Positions 1-9,958 of a DNA stretch of 64,000 nt are shown piece after piece. The stretch lies in assembly GCA_963854735.1 (NCBI GenBank), contig OY978101.1, positions 1-64,000 of the forward strand. Reading direction: 5' to 3'. This stretch comes from Marvania coccoides (taxonomy: Eukaryota; Chlorophyta; Trebouxiophyceae; Chlorellales; Chlorellaceae). The position numbers were made by a program, and so were the translations under genes. The first letter of the stretch is position 1. The number at the start of each line of letters is the position of its first letter. A model generated the notes under the pieces. It was not told where the DNA came from. It worked only from the letters and a program-made list of their open reading frames with translations, and ran no database searches.

Positions 1-378
1 CCTAAACCCTAAACCCTAAACCCTAAACCCTAAACCCTAAACCCTAAACCCTAAACCCTAAACCCTAAACCCTAAACCCTAAACCCTAAACCCTAAACCC
101 TAAACCCTAAACCCTAAACCCTAAACCCTAAACCCTAAACCCTAAACCCTAAACCCTAAACCCTAAACCCTAAACCCTAAACCCTAAACCCTAAAACCTA
201 AACCCTAAAACCTAAACCCTAAAACCTAAACCCTAAACCCTAAAACCTAAACCCTAAACCCTAAACCTAAACCCCTAAACCCTAAACCCTAAACCCTAAA
301 AACCAAAACCTAAACCCTAAACCCTAAAACCCTAAACCCTAAACCCTAAAACCTAAACCCTAAACCCTAAACCCTAAA
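1..378. repeat. Telomere repeat array, plant type
   Basis: Tandem 7-bp units of CCCTAAA run without error for about 190 bases. They then become mixed with variant units (CCTAAA, CCTAAAA, CCCCTAAA, and one AAACCAAAACC) up to about 378, where unique sequence starts. The G-rich strand reads TTTAGGG toward the outside, the Arabidopsis and green-algal type. The variants lie on the chromosome-internal side, as is usual where telomerase no longer renews the array. This marks the window start as a true or near-complete chromosome end. Confidence 0.98.
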
Positions 379-1109
379 GGGCGCCGGCCTCAAAAAATAA
401 TGCAACTGGGGCGGAATGTGCGTAGAAGAAAGTGATATTTTCTTTCTTCCAACTCCCTACCACATTTTTTTTACACCCAACTGAGGCTCTCACATGCTGT
501 ATTTTCGTATGTAGATTATGAATATCATATTAACATAGATTCATTCTTCTTAACAATGAATTTATCGTTTGGAAACTAGAAATACTGCCTTTCATTCAGG
601 ATTTGACCCTGGTGAACTTCTCTGTTGTTCCTGGTGAGGATACCATTGGATGCGTCTTGTGTTGACGGTTCTAAATACATGTTTATTAGTGTCTGGGGCG
701 CAAAAATTGTAAACCTTAAATGACCCTAAACGATTCCCGGTGGGTAGGTAAAACGCCCCTAGAGCGCCCCCCGTTCTGCGAGTGGAGTCCTATGTAGATG
801 TTGCCTGCACGGCCACCCCTGATTTTATATTTGAATCTCACCCAGACGTGGACAGATCACAACCACCCATCGGGGCGCCCTCCTCGGGCGGCCATGCCAA
901 CTTTATGGAGTCGGTACGTGTATTTGAATTGTCGATTCAATTGTGGGGGGAAATCCCGGAGTCAACATTTGAATGCGGGCGCAAGAACCCGGGTTTCTTG
1001 TTCTTGACGAAACAAAGGTTGGCAGACGTTTGCCGTCAATAACACCGACAGCAGTAGTATATTTCCAGTTTCTCTGCCCTGCTTCATCTTCTCTCTGCGT
1101 TCCGGCGAA
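379..1109. other. Subtelomeric spacer
   Basis: Unique sequence between the telomere and the first gene. It begins with a GC-rich junction and is then AT-rich to about 700. Short ORFs at 782-1042 and 798-1007 overlap each other in different frames and resemble no protein I know. They may be 5' leader of the downstream ATPase gene. No repeat unit or RNA gene was seen. Confidence 0.5.
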
Positions 1110-2706
1110 ATGCAGCCATGGAGTTGGACGACAGGTGGAACCCTGCGGCCCAGCGCAACCTTCCTAGCCGCAAGACCGACAATTCAGACTATAAGTTACA
1201 TCCCGCGCCCCTCCTCTTCGCTGCGGCCTATCGTGGCAGCGTCCAAGCCCCCCCCTCCCAAGAAATCTCTGCCATTCCTCACCCAAAAACATTTTTTTGA
1301 CCGGGAGAAGGAGATTGGCGCGATAGAGTCGACGTTTGACGGCCTTCCAACAGAAATTCTTGTGTTTGTTGGCCCGAAAGACACCGGCAAGTCGGTAAGC
1401 TTTTTTATTTATTTTTTGATGTGGATCTGTTCGGGCATAGTATCTCAAGCAAGTAATTCTGCCGAATATCGTTTGACTCAGGAATTATTTGAAGAAATTG
1501 CGCGGAGGAGGGCCGCTGCCCAGAGCGTCGCAGGCGAGGGCCCCCCACCAGTTCTCATACTTGACGCCAGAGCCACTGACGTGAGCACTCCCCTCGAGCT
1601 GTCAACATACCTGAAGGCGCTAGTTATCAACGACACGGGCCTGCAGGAATGGTGGAAGTGGGCCCCGAAATTGGCGAAGAGGATTGGCGTCACGCTGTCT
1701 CTGGGTGGGGGGGCAAAGGTGGAGCTGAAAGACTTTTTCCAGGAGACTGAGGGCAAGTCGCCAATAGGCTCGACCGTCGACTCCTTAGGGACCTTCCTGG
1801 ACGCAGTGCGGCCGCTGCCGAAAAAGCCCGTATTCATCATTGATGAGGCCAACGTGCTGATGGAGTGGACTGAGGACGATAAGGGGCACAGCGAGCTGAA
1901 GAAGCTGCTGCGATTTTTTGTTAGGGTCACGAAGCAAAAGCAGCTGGCGCACATTGTGCTGGCAACCTCGGACTACTTTTTAGTGTCCTGGCTCAGGAAC
2001 GGTGGGTTGATCATGCACGGGGGGAACCGCCGTGGTTTTTAACTCTTATTTTTATGTACCCCCATTATGCGAATTTATACATCTTTTTTGCATTGCAGAG
2101 GGCTTATCAGAGAACCAGTTTGCTGTGGAAGTCATAGGGGACCTGCCCACCGAGCAGGAAGCAAAGCTGTTTGTGGAGGATCTGGCCAGCTCTGGCCTTG
2201 GGCTGCCGCTGCCCACGGCTGACGACAAGGGGGACATGTGGCACAAGGTGTACGACGTGTGCGGGGGGAACATCGGGCTGCTGCAGCGGTGCGCCAGCAC
2301 GGCCTTGAAGAGGGGCAGCTGGGAGATGTCTGTGGGCATCATTCGTAGGGGCGCTGCAGCAGGGGTGGGAGACGGCTTCCATCCCGAGTTATACACAAAA
2401 TACACCAGGCGTACGCCCCCAGCATGGACTGCAGAGCATTTCAAGACTGTGCTGCGTGAGATTGCACGCTCGCCGTTCCATGCCGTTGTAGAGGATGTTT
2501 TGGCGGAGAAGGTTGACAGTACTGCGCTGATGTCGATGGTTGAGTGGAATCTGGTGGCGCTGCGGCCTTACTCTGCCCTGGCTGAAGACCTGCCTGCAGA
2601 AGTCTTTGGCGAGGACGAGGCCAGGGTTTTTACTATGCCGTCGCAGGCTCATCTGTACTGTGTGCTGAAGATGGATAGATCTGGAAAGCTGGAGAAGGGG
2701 GAGTGA
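1110..2706 (+). CDS. P-loop ATPase, three exons
   Basis: Predicted 470-aa ATP-binding protein of unknown role. Exons are 1110-1394, 1482-2001 and 2099-2706; both introns (87 and 97 nt) have GT-AG ends and keep the frame. An N-terminal stretch rich in Ser, Pro and basic residues could be an organelle targeting peptide. A Walker A motif GPKDTGKS lies at residues 88-95, with intron 1 directly after it. A Walker B-like PVFIIDEANVLM lies near residue 211 and a sensor-like LATSDYF near 258. The layout (Walker A, DEA Walker B, C-terminal winged-helix-like region) resembles AAA-related or STAND-type ATPases of the archaeal-ATPase group; this family placement is inference. It is the gene closest to the telomere. 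Confidence 0.8.
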
Positions 2707-3724
2707 AAAGCTGCATTTCTTCGGGCGTAAATTAGCGAGTGTTGATGCTTTGCTTGCTGTTAATTCCCAACGGTGTGCAACCGCCTTTTCATTGCATTGA
2801 ATCTGTTGATGTATATAATTACTGTGTTAAGTTTGTGTGTAGTACTATACTTGTCAAAGTTCTTTCATTGCATGGATTTTATTAAGAAAAAGTAGCAAAA
2901 ATCTTTCGCAGCATGGGTGCCAGAAGTCTCCGGTTGACCTGCCGACAAAAAGGAGCAAACAAAAGTATGATCGTTCGCATCCCAGCTGGCCTATGCCGCC
3001 GAGCAGAAAGAAAGACTAAATGCAAGGGCACCAAAATTGAATGCGTGTGGACATTTGAAGCGTATGGGCGAAGGGAGCGGCGCCTTCGGCTTGAAGATTT
3101 TGCATACCCAAACAAAAATTCAAACCTCAATAGCCACCTCATCGTCTGCGGACTGAAAAGGGGCTGCAGCGCCGCTTAATCAGTTCTGTGTATATAAAAC
3201 ATCTGGATTGGGGGCGCCATGGCCACTCCTCACGAGAGATGAGGAGCGTGAATGGTTTGGAGCATATCAAAAGGAGCGACCTTACAAACTTTTGCACGAA
3301 AATCGGCGGAAGCAGGCTCTATTCGGAAACCGAAGATGCCAAATGATGTGTATGTGGACTCAACGGAGCCGGACAACTACAAAAAAATGGGACGCAGATT
3401 TCGAGATGGCCGATTGAAGTGCGAAAGAACCACTTCTAAATGCATAAAAGGCATAAAAGTGTGCATCAATATATGGGAGAACGATATGTGCAAAGGCTGC
3501 ATTTAACACACATAAGGTGCAGCTAGAATTTGCCCAAGTCTGATCGAGCAGATTGAACAGTGCGACGTGCATTGACAGCAGCTGCTGCGACACGGCCGCT
3601 GCCTCATCATATATAGATATTGTTCTGAAGAATGTTTTGAGCCATGATAATTGAATTTACATGCATAATTCGCAACAGGAGGAGCCATTTTTTGCGCGCC
3701 TCGCTGGGATCGGCCAGAATTGGC
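2707..3724. other. Intergenic region with unassigned ORFs
   Basis: No recognisable gene. Two plus-strand ORFs, 2913-3179 (88 aa) and 3252-3506 (84 aa), are basic and cysteine-containing. The second has several CxG or KC pairs near its end. They could be exons of one unrecognised gene or chance ORFs. No splice pair joins them convincingly. Confidence 0.3.
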
Positions 3725-4366
3725 CTAGCTGGCAGTTATAATAGGAAGATCGTTGGTTGTTGTGCCAGACCTGCGCCGGGGCCGCGGCGGCGCCGCCAGT
3801 GCCGCTGCACGAGCCGCATCGCGCATGACCGTGTTGCGCCTGGGGATTTCAGTGTTTTCCCTGACGAGTCGCACCCAGTCGCACCCCAGCACCGCGTCCA
3901 CATCGGCCAGAGCTGGCATGGCGGGAAACAACACCTCCCTTCCTCGGGCAGCTCCAACCTCCAAACGGAAGAGAAACGGAAGGCCAAACATCTTCAGAGC
4001 ATCGAGTCTTTTGTCCAGGGTGGGGACGCGGTCTGCCCACGACTTGTTCTCCGCTGCTGCGCTGCCCTTTCCTACCAGAGTGAGAAAGTAACCACGGGTG
4101 TCGAGCTTAATGGTCACCGTGCATCCCGGAGGCGGCATGGGTTCCGCCAAACGCCGCATGCGAGGGGCAAAGTATCTTCTGGCCAGGTCCGGCAGGAGTG
4201 TCTCGTCTATGAAGACCTGCGCCAAAGAAGCGTCCCCGAGGACGTTGATTTTGGAATTGGTCGCAGGGAAGGCGAAGAAGAACGTGCCACCGCCACAGTC
4301 GGTTAAGATAGACATTGCTTTTGTAGCAACCGCCTCAGCGGCTGCAAGGAACGCGGCCTCGACCAT
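3725..4366 (-). CDS. Hypothetical protein, 213 aa
   Basis: A single open frame begins at an ATG (4366) and ends at 3725. The protein starts with an alanine-rich helix, has a Gly-Gly-Gly-Thr-Phe-Phe-Phe hydrophobic patch near residue 26, and ends in a basic, Pro/Arg-rich tail. Codon choice looks like that of real genes nearby, with a GC-rich third position. The opposite strand also has a long ORF (3644-4306), but that one is rich in His, Gln and Arg, typical of an antisense shadow. I do not recognise the family. It could be a lineage-specific gene or an exon of a larger one. Confidence 0.45.
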   Translation of the reverse strand: MVEAAFLAAAEAVATKAMSILTDCGGGTFFFAFPATNSKINVLGDASLAQVFIDETLLPDLARRYFAPRMRRLAEPMPPPGCTVTIKLDTRGYFLTLVGKGSAAAENKSWADRVPTLDKRLDALKMFGLPFLFRLEVGAARGREVLFPAMPALADVDAVLGCDWVRLVRENTEIPRRNTVMRDAARAAALAAPPRPRRRSGTTTNDLPIITAS

Positions 4367-5758
4367 TCTCTGCGAATCATTGAATGAGAATAAAATCTAG
4401 GGTTAATCCAGGCATTGAATCCCATTTTGGCCGCGCTGAAGTTCGATTTCCTACCTCTCTAGACCCAATATTTACGCCAAATCAGCGGTTTGAGGGGGGG
4501 AAAATCGCCCCACATCTTGATGCCCTGTTCAAAAACCCGAAGCCTGGGCGGCCTGCGGCGCCGCAAAATCAACTAAATTACGACTTTATAGTGTGTACAA
4601 ATCAAAATTTGTTAATAAAAGCCTTCAGCGGCTTCAATACAGACAACATAAATTTTGCGCAGAGCAGGGAGGAGGCTGAGACAAGCCCACCTTGGGCCCA
4701 AGTCGCTCACAATTACTCTCAATAGTATAAAGATATATTCTTGAGAACGCCGGGGGCATCTGACGCCTCTGCGGCACCAAACTTTGCTCTTTCCTTTGCT
4801 CGCGCCTTTGCCTAAACCCCACCAGTGAACCCACTGCCCGAAAACCCGCACCCGCACGAGGCCAGTTATGTACAGCGATCGGTTGATCACCCACACAGTG
4901 GTCTCACGCCTCACAGTCATTCCAAGGAGGTCGTCGCAGCATCCCTAGCGCACCGCAGCGAGTCGGCTGCGCCACCCGGCATCGCCGCCTGTTGACGTCT
5001 CTGCCACCACCAAAGTCGTCACCCCCAGATCCCTGACAGGTAAGCAGTACAACGTTACTGCACCTTCACCTCATCCACCAGCTCTGAGCCCGCCAACATC
5101 GCCTGCTTCACCAGCAGCGGAACCCCGCGCTGCTCCGCCTGCATCGCCACCAAATTAGTCATCCGTCCGCAGCCAAATTAATCCACCGAGGCCCCCAAGT
5201 GGCCTTCATGCACGGCCAGTGGATAAATCGAGCGAAAAAAGGGCAGGCACGGAGCTGCGTTCACCGTTTCTGGACCAGCACTCACCGCTGGGCAAGGAAT
5301 GAAAGCGCTGCATGCCTCGCACGCGTTTTTAGGCCGCAAGTCCACTTGTGTATGCCGCCTCATACTCCCTGCAGCGACATGGGCCGCCCAGCCCCACAAA
5401 ATAAAGATTTCCACCCGAGCTTTGTTCAAGCTCATGAGCTGCGGTGCACCGACACCGCAAGCTTATTGCGCTGCACACAAAAAGCGTTTCCTGAAATTCC
5501 TGGGCCCTCAACCTGGCACCGTTGCACCTTCCAACCTGCACAGATGGAGTATCGACGAAAAAATCGCCTGCTCAATAGCGTTTTTACCAAATCCAGAAAA
5601 AACCCATCAACAGCCACAAATCCCGCCGCAGGCATGCCTTCCTTAAATTCACAGACGCCAGGGCGGGCACGCGGGCACTTCCCGAACACAACCGACTTTC
5701 TTCGCCGCAAACTTTCTTCTGCCAACAAACAAAATGCCACACCCCGATGGGCAAATAA
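4367..5758. other. Intergenic region with possible small gene
   Basis: Mostly unassigned. On the minus strand an ATG at 5162 opens a 35-aa ORF to 5055. Splicing at a GTGAAG donor just before its stop to a CAG acceptor near 5038 would extend the frame to about 73 codons, ending near 4908. The plus-strand ORFs at 5199-5762 and 5299-5646 overlap in different frames and look fortuitous. I see no transposon or RNA gene. Confidence 0.25.
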
Positions 5759-7087
5759 TTAAAAATGAATTAAACCCTTCTCCCTCATTTTCCTTTGGGA
5801 CATGCGTATAATATTTATACCCCCAATTCTTCCATTCGCGTCGCCCCACCAAGCCGCTGCTTCCTCTGTTGCCCTCCTTTGCGCATCTTCCAAACCGCCT
5901 CGCGCGCCACCTTGCAGCCATGCCATCACCGCCTCCGCGTGGTCAGACGCGTACTCGTGCTTCCCAAATGCCAAGTTCAACAGCTCCCCCACGTGGCTTT
6001 GGTCATTGACGAGACTCAGGTTTCCAACAAGGGGCTGAACCAGTGGTGCATACCGCTTTGTTGCAGCCCTGGGAGCCTCCAGTATAGATCCATTGCGAGC
6101 CACCACACCACACTGCTGCAACGCCTTTATTATCCCAGCTGCCATTCGCTGATCTATCAAAGGGGACCGCTCGATAAAAAATTCTGCTGTCAGCGGGCGA
6201 GGGTAAATGTGAGCTTGTAGCACCTCCGTCCCCGCTGCCCGAAGCATCGCAACATTGCTGTCAATGATGTCTGTCCAGAACTTGTCCAACGGCATGTCTA
6301 CGAAAGCAATAGGAGGGTAGCGTCGCCCGTTTGGTACCCTAAAGATGTTTTCGTTTTTGGCGCCCCGAACGAGGCTGTACACCCCTTGAACCTCCATGTG
6401 TTGCGGCATCGTCAATACCAGCTCACCGCCTGAGGATGCGCCCATGATGAAGATGGGCAAGCCGGTCAAGCCTTGTCTCTGGATCCAAAGGTGCATAATG
6501 CTGGCCACAGTTGTGCCGTTGTCTCTCTTGAGGTCCTCCCACCAGCATTTTTTCACGCGGTCCACTGAGCTTATGGATATCAAGGCCAAACGACGACGCA
6601 GGAACGCATGCCGCAAGCGCACTTCCTCCGGCAAACCTGGATCAGCGTTTTTTCAAGATTAAAACGGATGATGTCTTGTATATGTAAACGAGGGCTGCAC
6701 ACGATGCATCTTACCTAGGCATGCTGGGCACTGTTGTGAAGGAGGCCACATGTCCCCACCCGAGTGAGCGCACCCATGCGCAAACAGAATTACTCCTGTA
6801 GGCTTCAAGCGTGGAAGCTCCCAGAATACATCTTGCTCATGGATTCGCTGCGAAATATTGGAGAAAGGTCGGTAGATGTTGGATCAATTTAATTTGGGAC
6901 AAAGCGGGCGAGAGGCCGAAGAGCTTACCTCTACACGTTCTCCGCAGCCATAATTTTGCGCATGTTGACGCAGATCGTGCGTCGATGATTGAGTGATACA
7001 AATGCGAACTGCAATGATTGCCGCAGCTGCCTGCAGCAGCGTGTGAAAGCCTTTTTTTCTTCTTCTCTTAATTACGCTGATGAGCAT
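5759..7087 (-). CDS. Membrane-anchored alpha/beta hydrolase, three exons
   Basis: Predicted 389-aa serine hydrolase. Exons are 7087-6929, 6847-6715 and 6636-5759, with introns of 81 and 78 nt and matching phases. Exon 1 gives a short basic start followed by one hydrophobic segment (about residues 14-31), a signal anchor. Exon 2 holds FAHGCAHSGGDMWP, the HG-containing oxyanion-side motif followed by a D-x-W element seen in a group of plant and algal hydrolases. Exon 3 holds the nucleophile elbow GASSGG at about residues 163-168, with Ser as presumed catalytic residue. A late His in DQSHVG (near residue 308) may complete the triad. The substrate is unknown; it may be secretory or membrane-bound given the anchor. 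Confidence 0.82.
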
Positions 7088-7310
7088 GTTTTTATCTCAT
7101 AAACTGAGTATATACTCCCTCAGTCTTCACAATTAATGAGTTGTATGGCAGAAGTGTGGATCTGCCACTGGAGTTAAAATTGCACTCATTAAATGTTTGT
7201 TGAGGGGAAACCACAATTGTTCATCGTCCATGACCTATCGAGTGTACCACGATCAAAACCAAGGCTTCTCACCCATTGAAAATGAAAATGAAAGACGCAC
7301 AAAGCGTGGC

Positions 7311-7353
7311 TAAAGGGACTACCGTAGTCCCTTTAGCGGAGTAGTACTCCGCT
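7311..7353. repeat. Two adjoining palindromes
   Basis: TAAAGGGACTAC and GTAGTCCCTTTA form 12-bp arms around a single C (7311-7335). The last A begins a second palindrome, AGCGGAGTA and TACTCCGCT around a single G (7335-7353). All arms are perfect. Loops this tight favour a cruciform or dimer binding site over a classical hairpin terminator. Confidence 0.9.
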
Positions 7354-7500
7354 TCGTTTATTAAAGAAACAATTGAAAATCCGAAAATCTGAAGAAATTG
7401 TTTCAATAAGTAGAGTAGAGAGGTCTTAAAGTTCTAAATATCTTAAAATATTTGATTAGGTTTTAAATAGTTTTGCCCTAAAAATATGATTTTTTAAAAC

Positions 7501-7529
7501 TAGCACTTGTGCATTCTGCACAAGTGCTA
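7501..7529. repeat. Perfect 13-bp inverted repeat
   Basis: TAGCACTTGTGCA is followed by TTC and then its exact reverse complement TGCACAAGTGCTA. A transcript would form a stable hairpin with a 3-nt loop. It lies about 190 nt upstream of the glycosyltransferase start. Function unknown. Confidence 0.9.
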
Positions 7530-7715
7530 ATTTTTATACAGGTCTAATTAGGCCGGATGTATTTTGACATGTTTCACCGCACGCATTCGGGGCTGCATCT
7601 ACTATGATACTTCAAGTCTAGTATATGCATATGCATGTATGTATATTTTTTTTTGAATTGAATACAATACTTGATTAATAGTCAAGGTCCTTGTGCGGGG
7701 CTTCTTTCCGTCGCA

Positions 7716-8767
7716 ATGGTTGTCCATCTTCATTCCAGGGGGAGGCCCTGCTCTCTCAAATCAACGGCGTTGGTGGTTGCATTCATGCTCGCTGCTGTGT
7801 GTGTTCATTCTCTGGTCCTATACTCAACCGCGCGAAGGAATTACTACAAACCAACCGTCAGAGCTGTGGTGTATCTAAGCGAGGTCACGCCTCTGTTTTG
7901 CGAATCGATTCCGTCGTTCTTACACAACGGGTGGAACATTACCCTGCTGGGCTTGGCTGATCTTGACAATAGTACGAAACTGGCTCACGGCACGCTTGGA
8001 AAAATCCTGGCGCCGATCAAATGGCTTCGTTCTCAGCCAGCAGACACCGTGGTCGTTGCTGTTGACGCGTACCTCATCTATGCCCAAACAGGGCCAGACG
8101 CTGTTGGGAAATCTTTTCTGGGTTCAGATGCCGATATTATAGTTTCTGCTGAACATTATTGCTATCCATTTGGTCATTGGGCGAATAAGACACGCGGGCA
8201 AAAATATTGTGACCTATTTCCTGCAACGCACGCTACCAAGCCTCGCTTCATCAACACGGGGTTTACAATCGGGCGTGCTGGTGAGAGTTCCGTTGGCATG
8301 CCAGCAACAGCAGCACGGTCGTATCACGCGTGCCCAAACTGAATACCCCCTTTTCTTTGATTGCAGGAAATTTACTGAGGTACAATGAACACCGGAAACA
8401 GTTGATGCTAAACCTCATGGAGGATGTGGGCCAAGGAGAGCTCATGACGGAGCAAGGTCTTGCAGCTCTTGTGTTTCAGAATAAAGCTTTCAACATGGAG
8501 CTAGATTACGACAACGTATTTGCCAAGAATATGTATTTATCATACGACGATTTAGAATTAACGAACGAGGGAAATCGTTTTTTTTGGAAAGACAAGATAT
8601 CTGGCAGCATTCCAGCATTTTTACATTTTAATGGAGCTTCGAAATTCAAAACAAAGCTGTTGTCGCGTATAACCAGCGCATTTTGGTTTGCCACCGCTTC
8701 TTTGCCGCAAAACGATCGCTTGTACAACGCCGACGGCTCTCCTCTGTCGTTTAGAAAGCTGTGTTAG
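7716..8767 (+). CDS. PLOD-like glycosyltransferase, type II membrane
   Basis: Predicted 321-aa enzyme in two exons, 7716-8280 and 8367-8767, with an 86-nt intron. The frame is open upstream to 7671, but ATG 7716 is the first ATG. A signal anchor (about residues 14-35) follows a short basic N-terminus. The catalytic part resembles the galactosyl/glucosyltransferase domain of procollagen lysyl hydroxylases: VVVAVDAYLIY, SAEHYCYPFG, RFINTGFTIG, MELDY and a late HFNG. Family members usually have a D-x-Y-D metal motif; here the second Asp is replaced (DAYLI), and DDQ-like becomes TEQ, so metal use or activity may differ. It probably acts in the Golgi lumen. Confidence 0.78.
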
Positions 8768-8977
8768 CTACTAGCATGCCATTCTGCTACGTACGGGGCA
8801 TTTGTTGCATTTTTTTGTGGTAATCTAATCCTATGGTGTATGTAGTGATAGTGCACGGAGACCAAAACCTCGGTATAATTTATTAATTATTCGCAAGATA
8901 CATTGTTAAGAAATGAAAAAAATAAAACCGATTATGTTATAACAGGGAACAACAAACCGTGGTTTGAGTTGCTGCAT
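8768..8977. other. Convergent 3' spacer
   Basis: About 210 nt between two convergent genes. It is AT-rich, with no further feature seen. Confidence 0.6.
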
Positions 8978-9958
8978 TCATTGCGTCACACCAGAGTCAG
9001 GGATGCGAAGCCACACATTCATTGCACGGTACGGCGCCCCAGTTCCGAGCTTTTCCCTTCGCTCGGCAATGAACGTATTCAGCTCGCCTCTTGGAATCGG
9101 CGCCTTCGATATGTCATGCCCCACGCGGATTTCATACCCGCGGTCCACAAGCTGCGGCAACCAATCATCGACCCTGCATTTTGTCTCCTCTTCTCTGAAA
9201 TAGCTGATCTCCACAAACAGGTTCATGACACTAAACGATTTTAAAAAATTTGCTGCCCCTCTAATCACCAAACACTCAAACCCTTCAACATCAATTTTTA
9301 AGAACAGCACCTTTGGCAAGGGGGCCGCCAAGCTGAAAAAATGCGCGTCCAAAGTTGTGGTCTGTACAGTGGCATTGTATTTCCCGCCAGCAGCCTTCAG
9401 CGAACCACGGCCATAATGCGGGGAATCCCACGATAGTTGTGCCTCGCCGATTTTATCTGTCACTGCCTTGGGTATTAACTCAACGAGCTGGTTAAAACCA
9501 TGGTTAAAACGCAGACTATCCATCAGACGGGGTTGTAGATTTGGGTTTGCTTCAAAACAATAGGCTTTGTGCCTAGCACCATACGAACGAAAAATGGCTG
9601 CCGAGTACAGTGCGAACCAGCCAGCGTTGCACCCGACATCAATCACTACCACCGATTCGCGGCCATCCGTGTGCGCAGGGGCAGATAAAATGGTATAAAC
9701 GTCCTCAGTCAGCTGTTTTTCGTAATAAACCCCCGTTTTTGTGATTTCAAAGCGGAGGTCGTCTTCTTCGTTGGTCGGCAGACTCAATATGAAGGAAGGG
9801 TGTGTCTTAGTCTTCATGACAATGAGCGGCCAACGGGACGCAACCAAGTCGGCGGTGGGAGGAAGAATTTGACGTGTTGCAAAATTGGAAAAAATGCAGC
9901 CAGCTAAAATGCCAATGGCCAGGGAGGAGAGCCATCCAAACGTACGACTCTGCCCCAT
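8978..9958 (-). CDS. FkbM-family methyltransferase
   Basis: Single-exon 326-aa SAM-dependent methyltransferase starting at ATG 9958. An N-terminal hydrophobic segment (about residues 8-25) suggests a signal anchor and lumenal catalysis. SAM motif I reads VVVIDVGCNAGWFALYSA near residue 100. FEANP follows near 135, and LFLKIDVEGFE near 220, the conserved post-motif of FkbM proteins. FkbM enzymes O-methylate sugars and other hydroxyls. With glycosyltransferases on both sides, methyl capping of a glycan is the likely role, though the substrate is inferred. Confidence 0.9.
   Translation of the reverse strand: MGQSRTFGWLSSLAIGILAGCIFSNFATRQILPPTADLVASRWPLIVMKTKTHPSFILSLPTNEEDDLRFEITKTGVYYEKQLTEDVYTILSAPAHTDGRESVVVIDVGCNAGWFALYSAAIFRSYGARHKAYCFEANPNLQPRLMDSLRFNHGFNQLVELIPKAVTDKIGEAQLSWDSPHYGRGSLKAAGGKYNATVQTTTLDAHFFSLAAPLPKVLFLKIDVEGFECLVIRGAANFLKSFSVMNLFVEISYFREEETKCRVDDWLPQLVDRGYEIRVGHDISKAPIPRGELNTFIAERREKLGTGAPYRAMNVWLRIPDSGVTQ

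Larger units (their letters stand above)
7088..7715. other. AT-rich spacer with three hairpins
   Basis: An AT-rich stretch without a gene, between the divergently transcribed hydrolase and the PLOD-like glycosyltransferase. It contains three near-perfect short inverted repeats between 7311 and 7529, listed separately. No ORF here looks real. Confidence 0.6.

Noticed and set aside
3644..4306. 220-aa plus ORF
   Set aside because: Arg/His/Gln-rich, antisense to a more natural 213-aa ORF.
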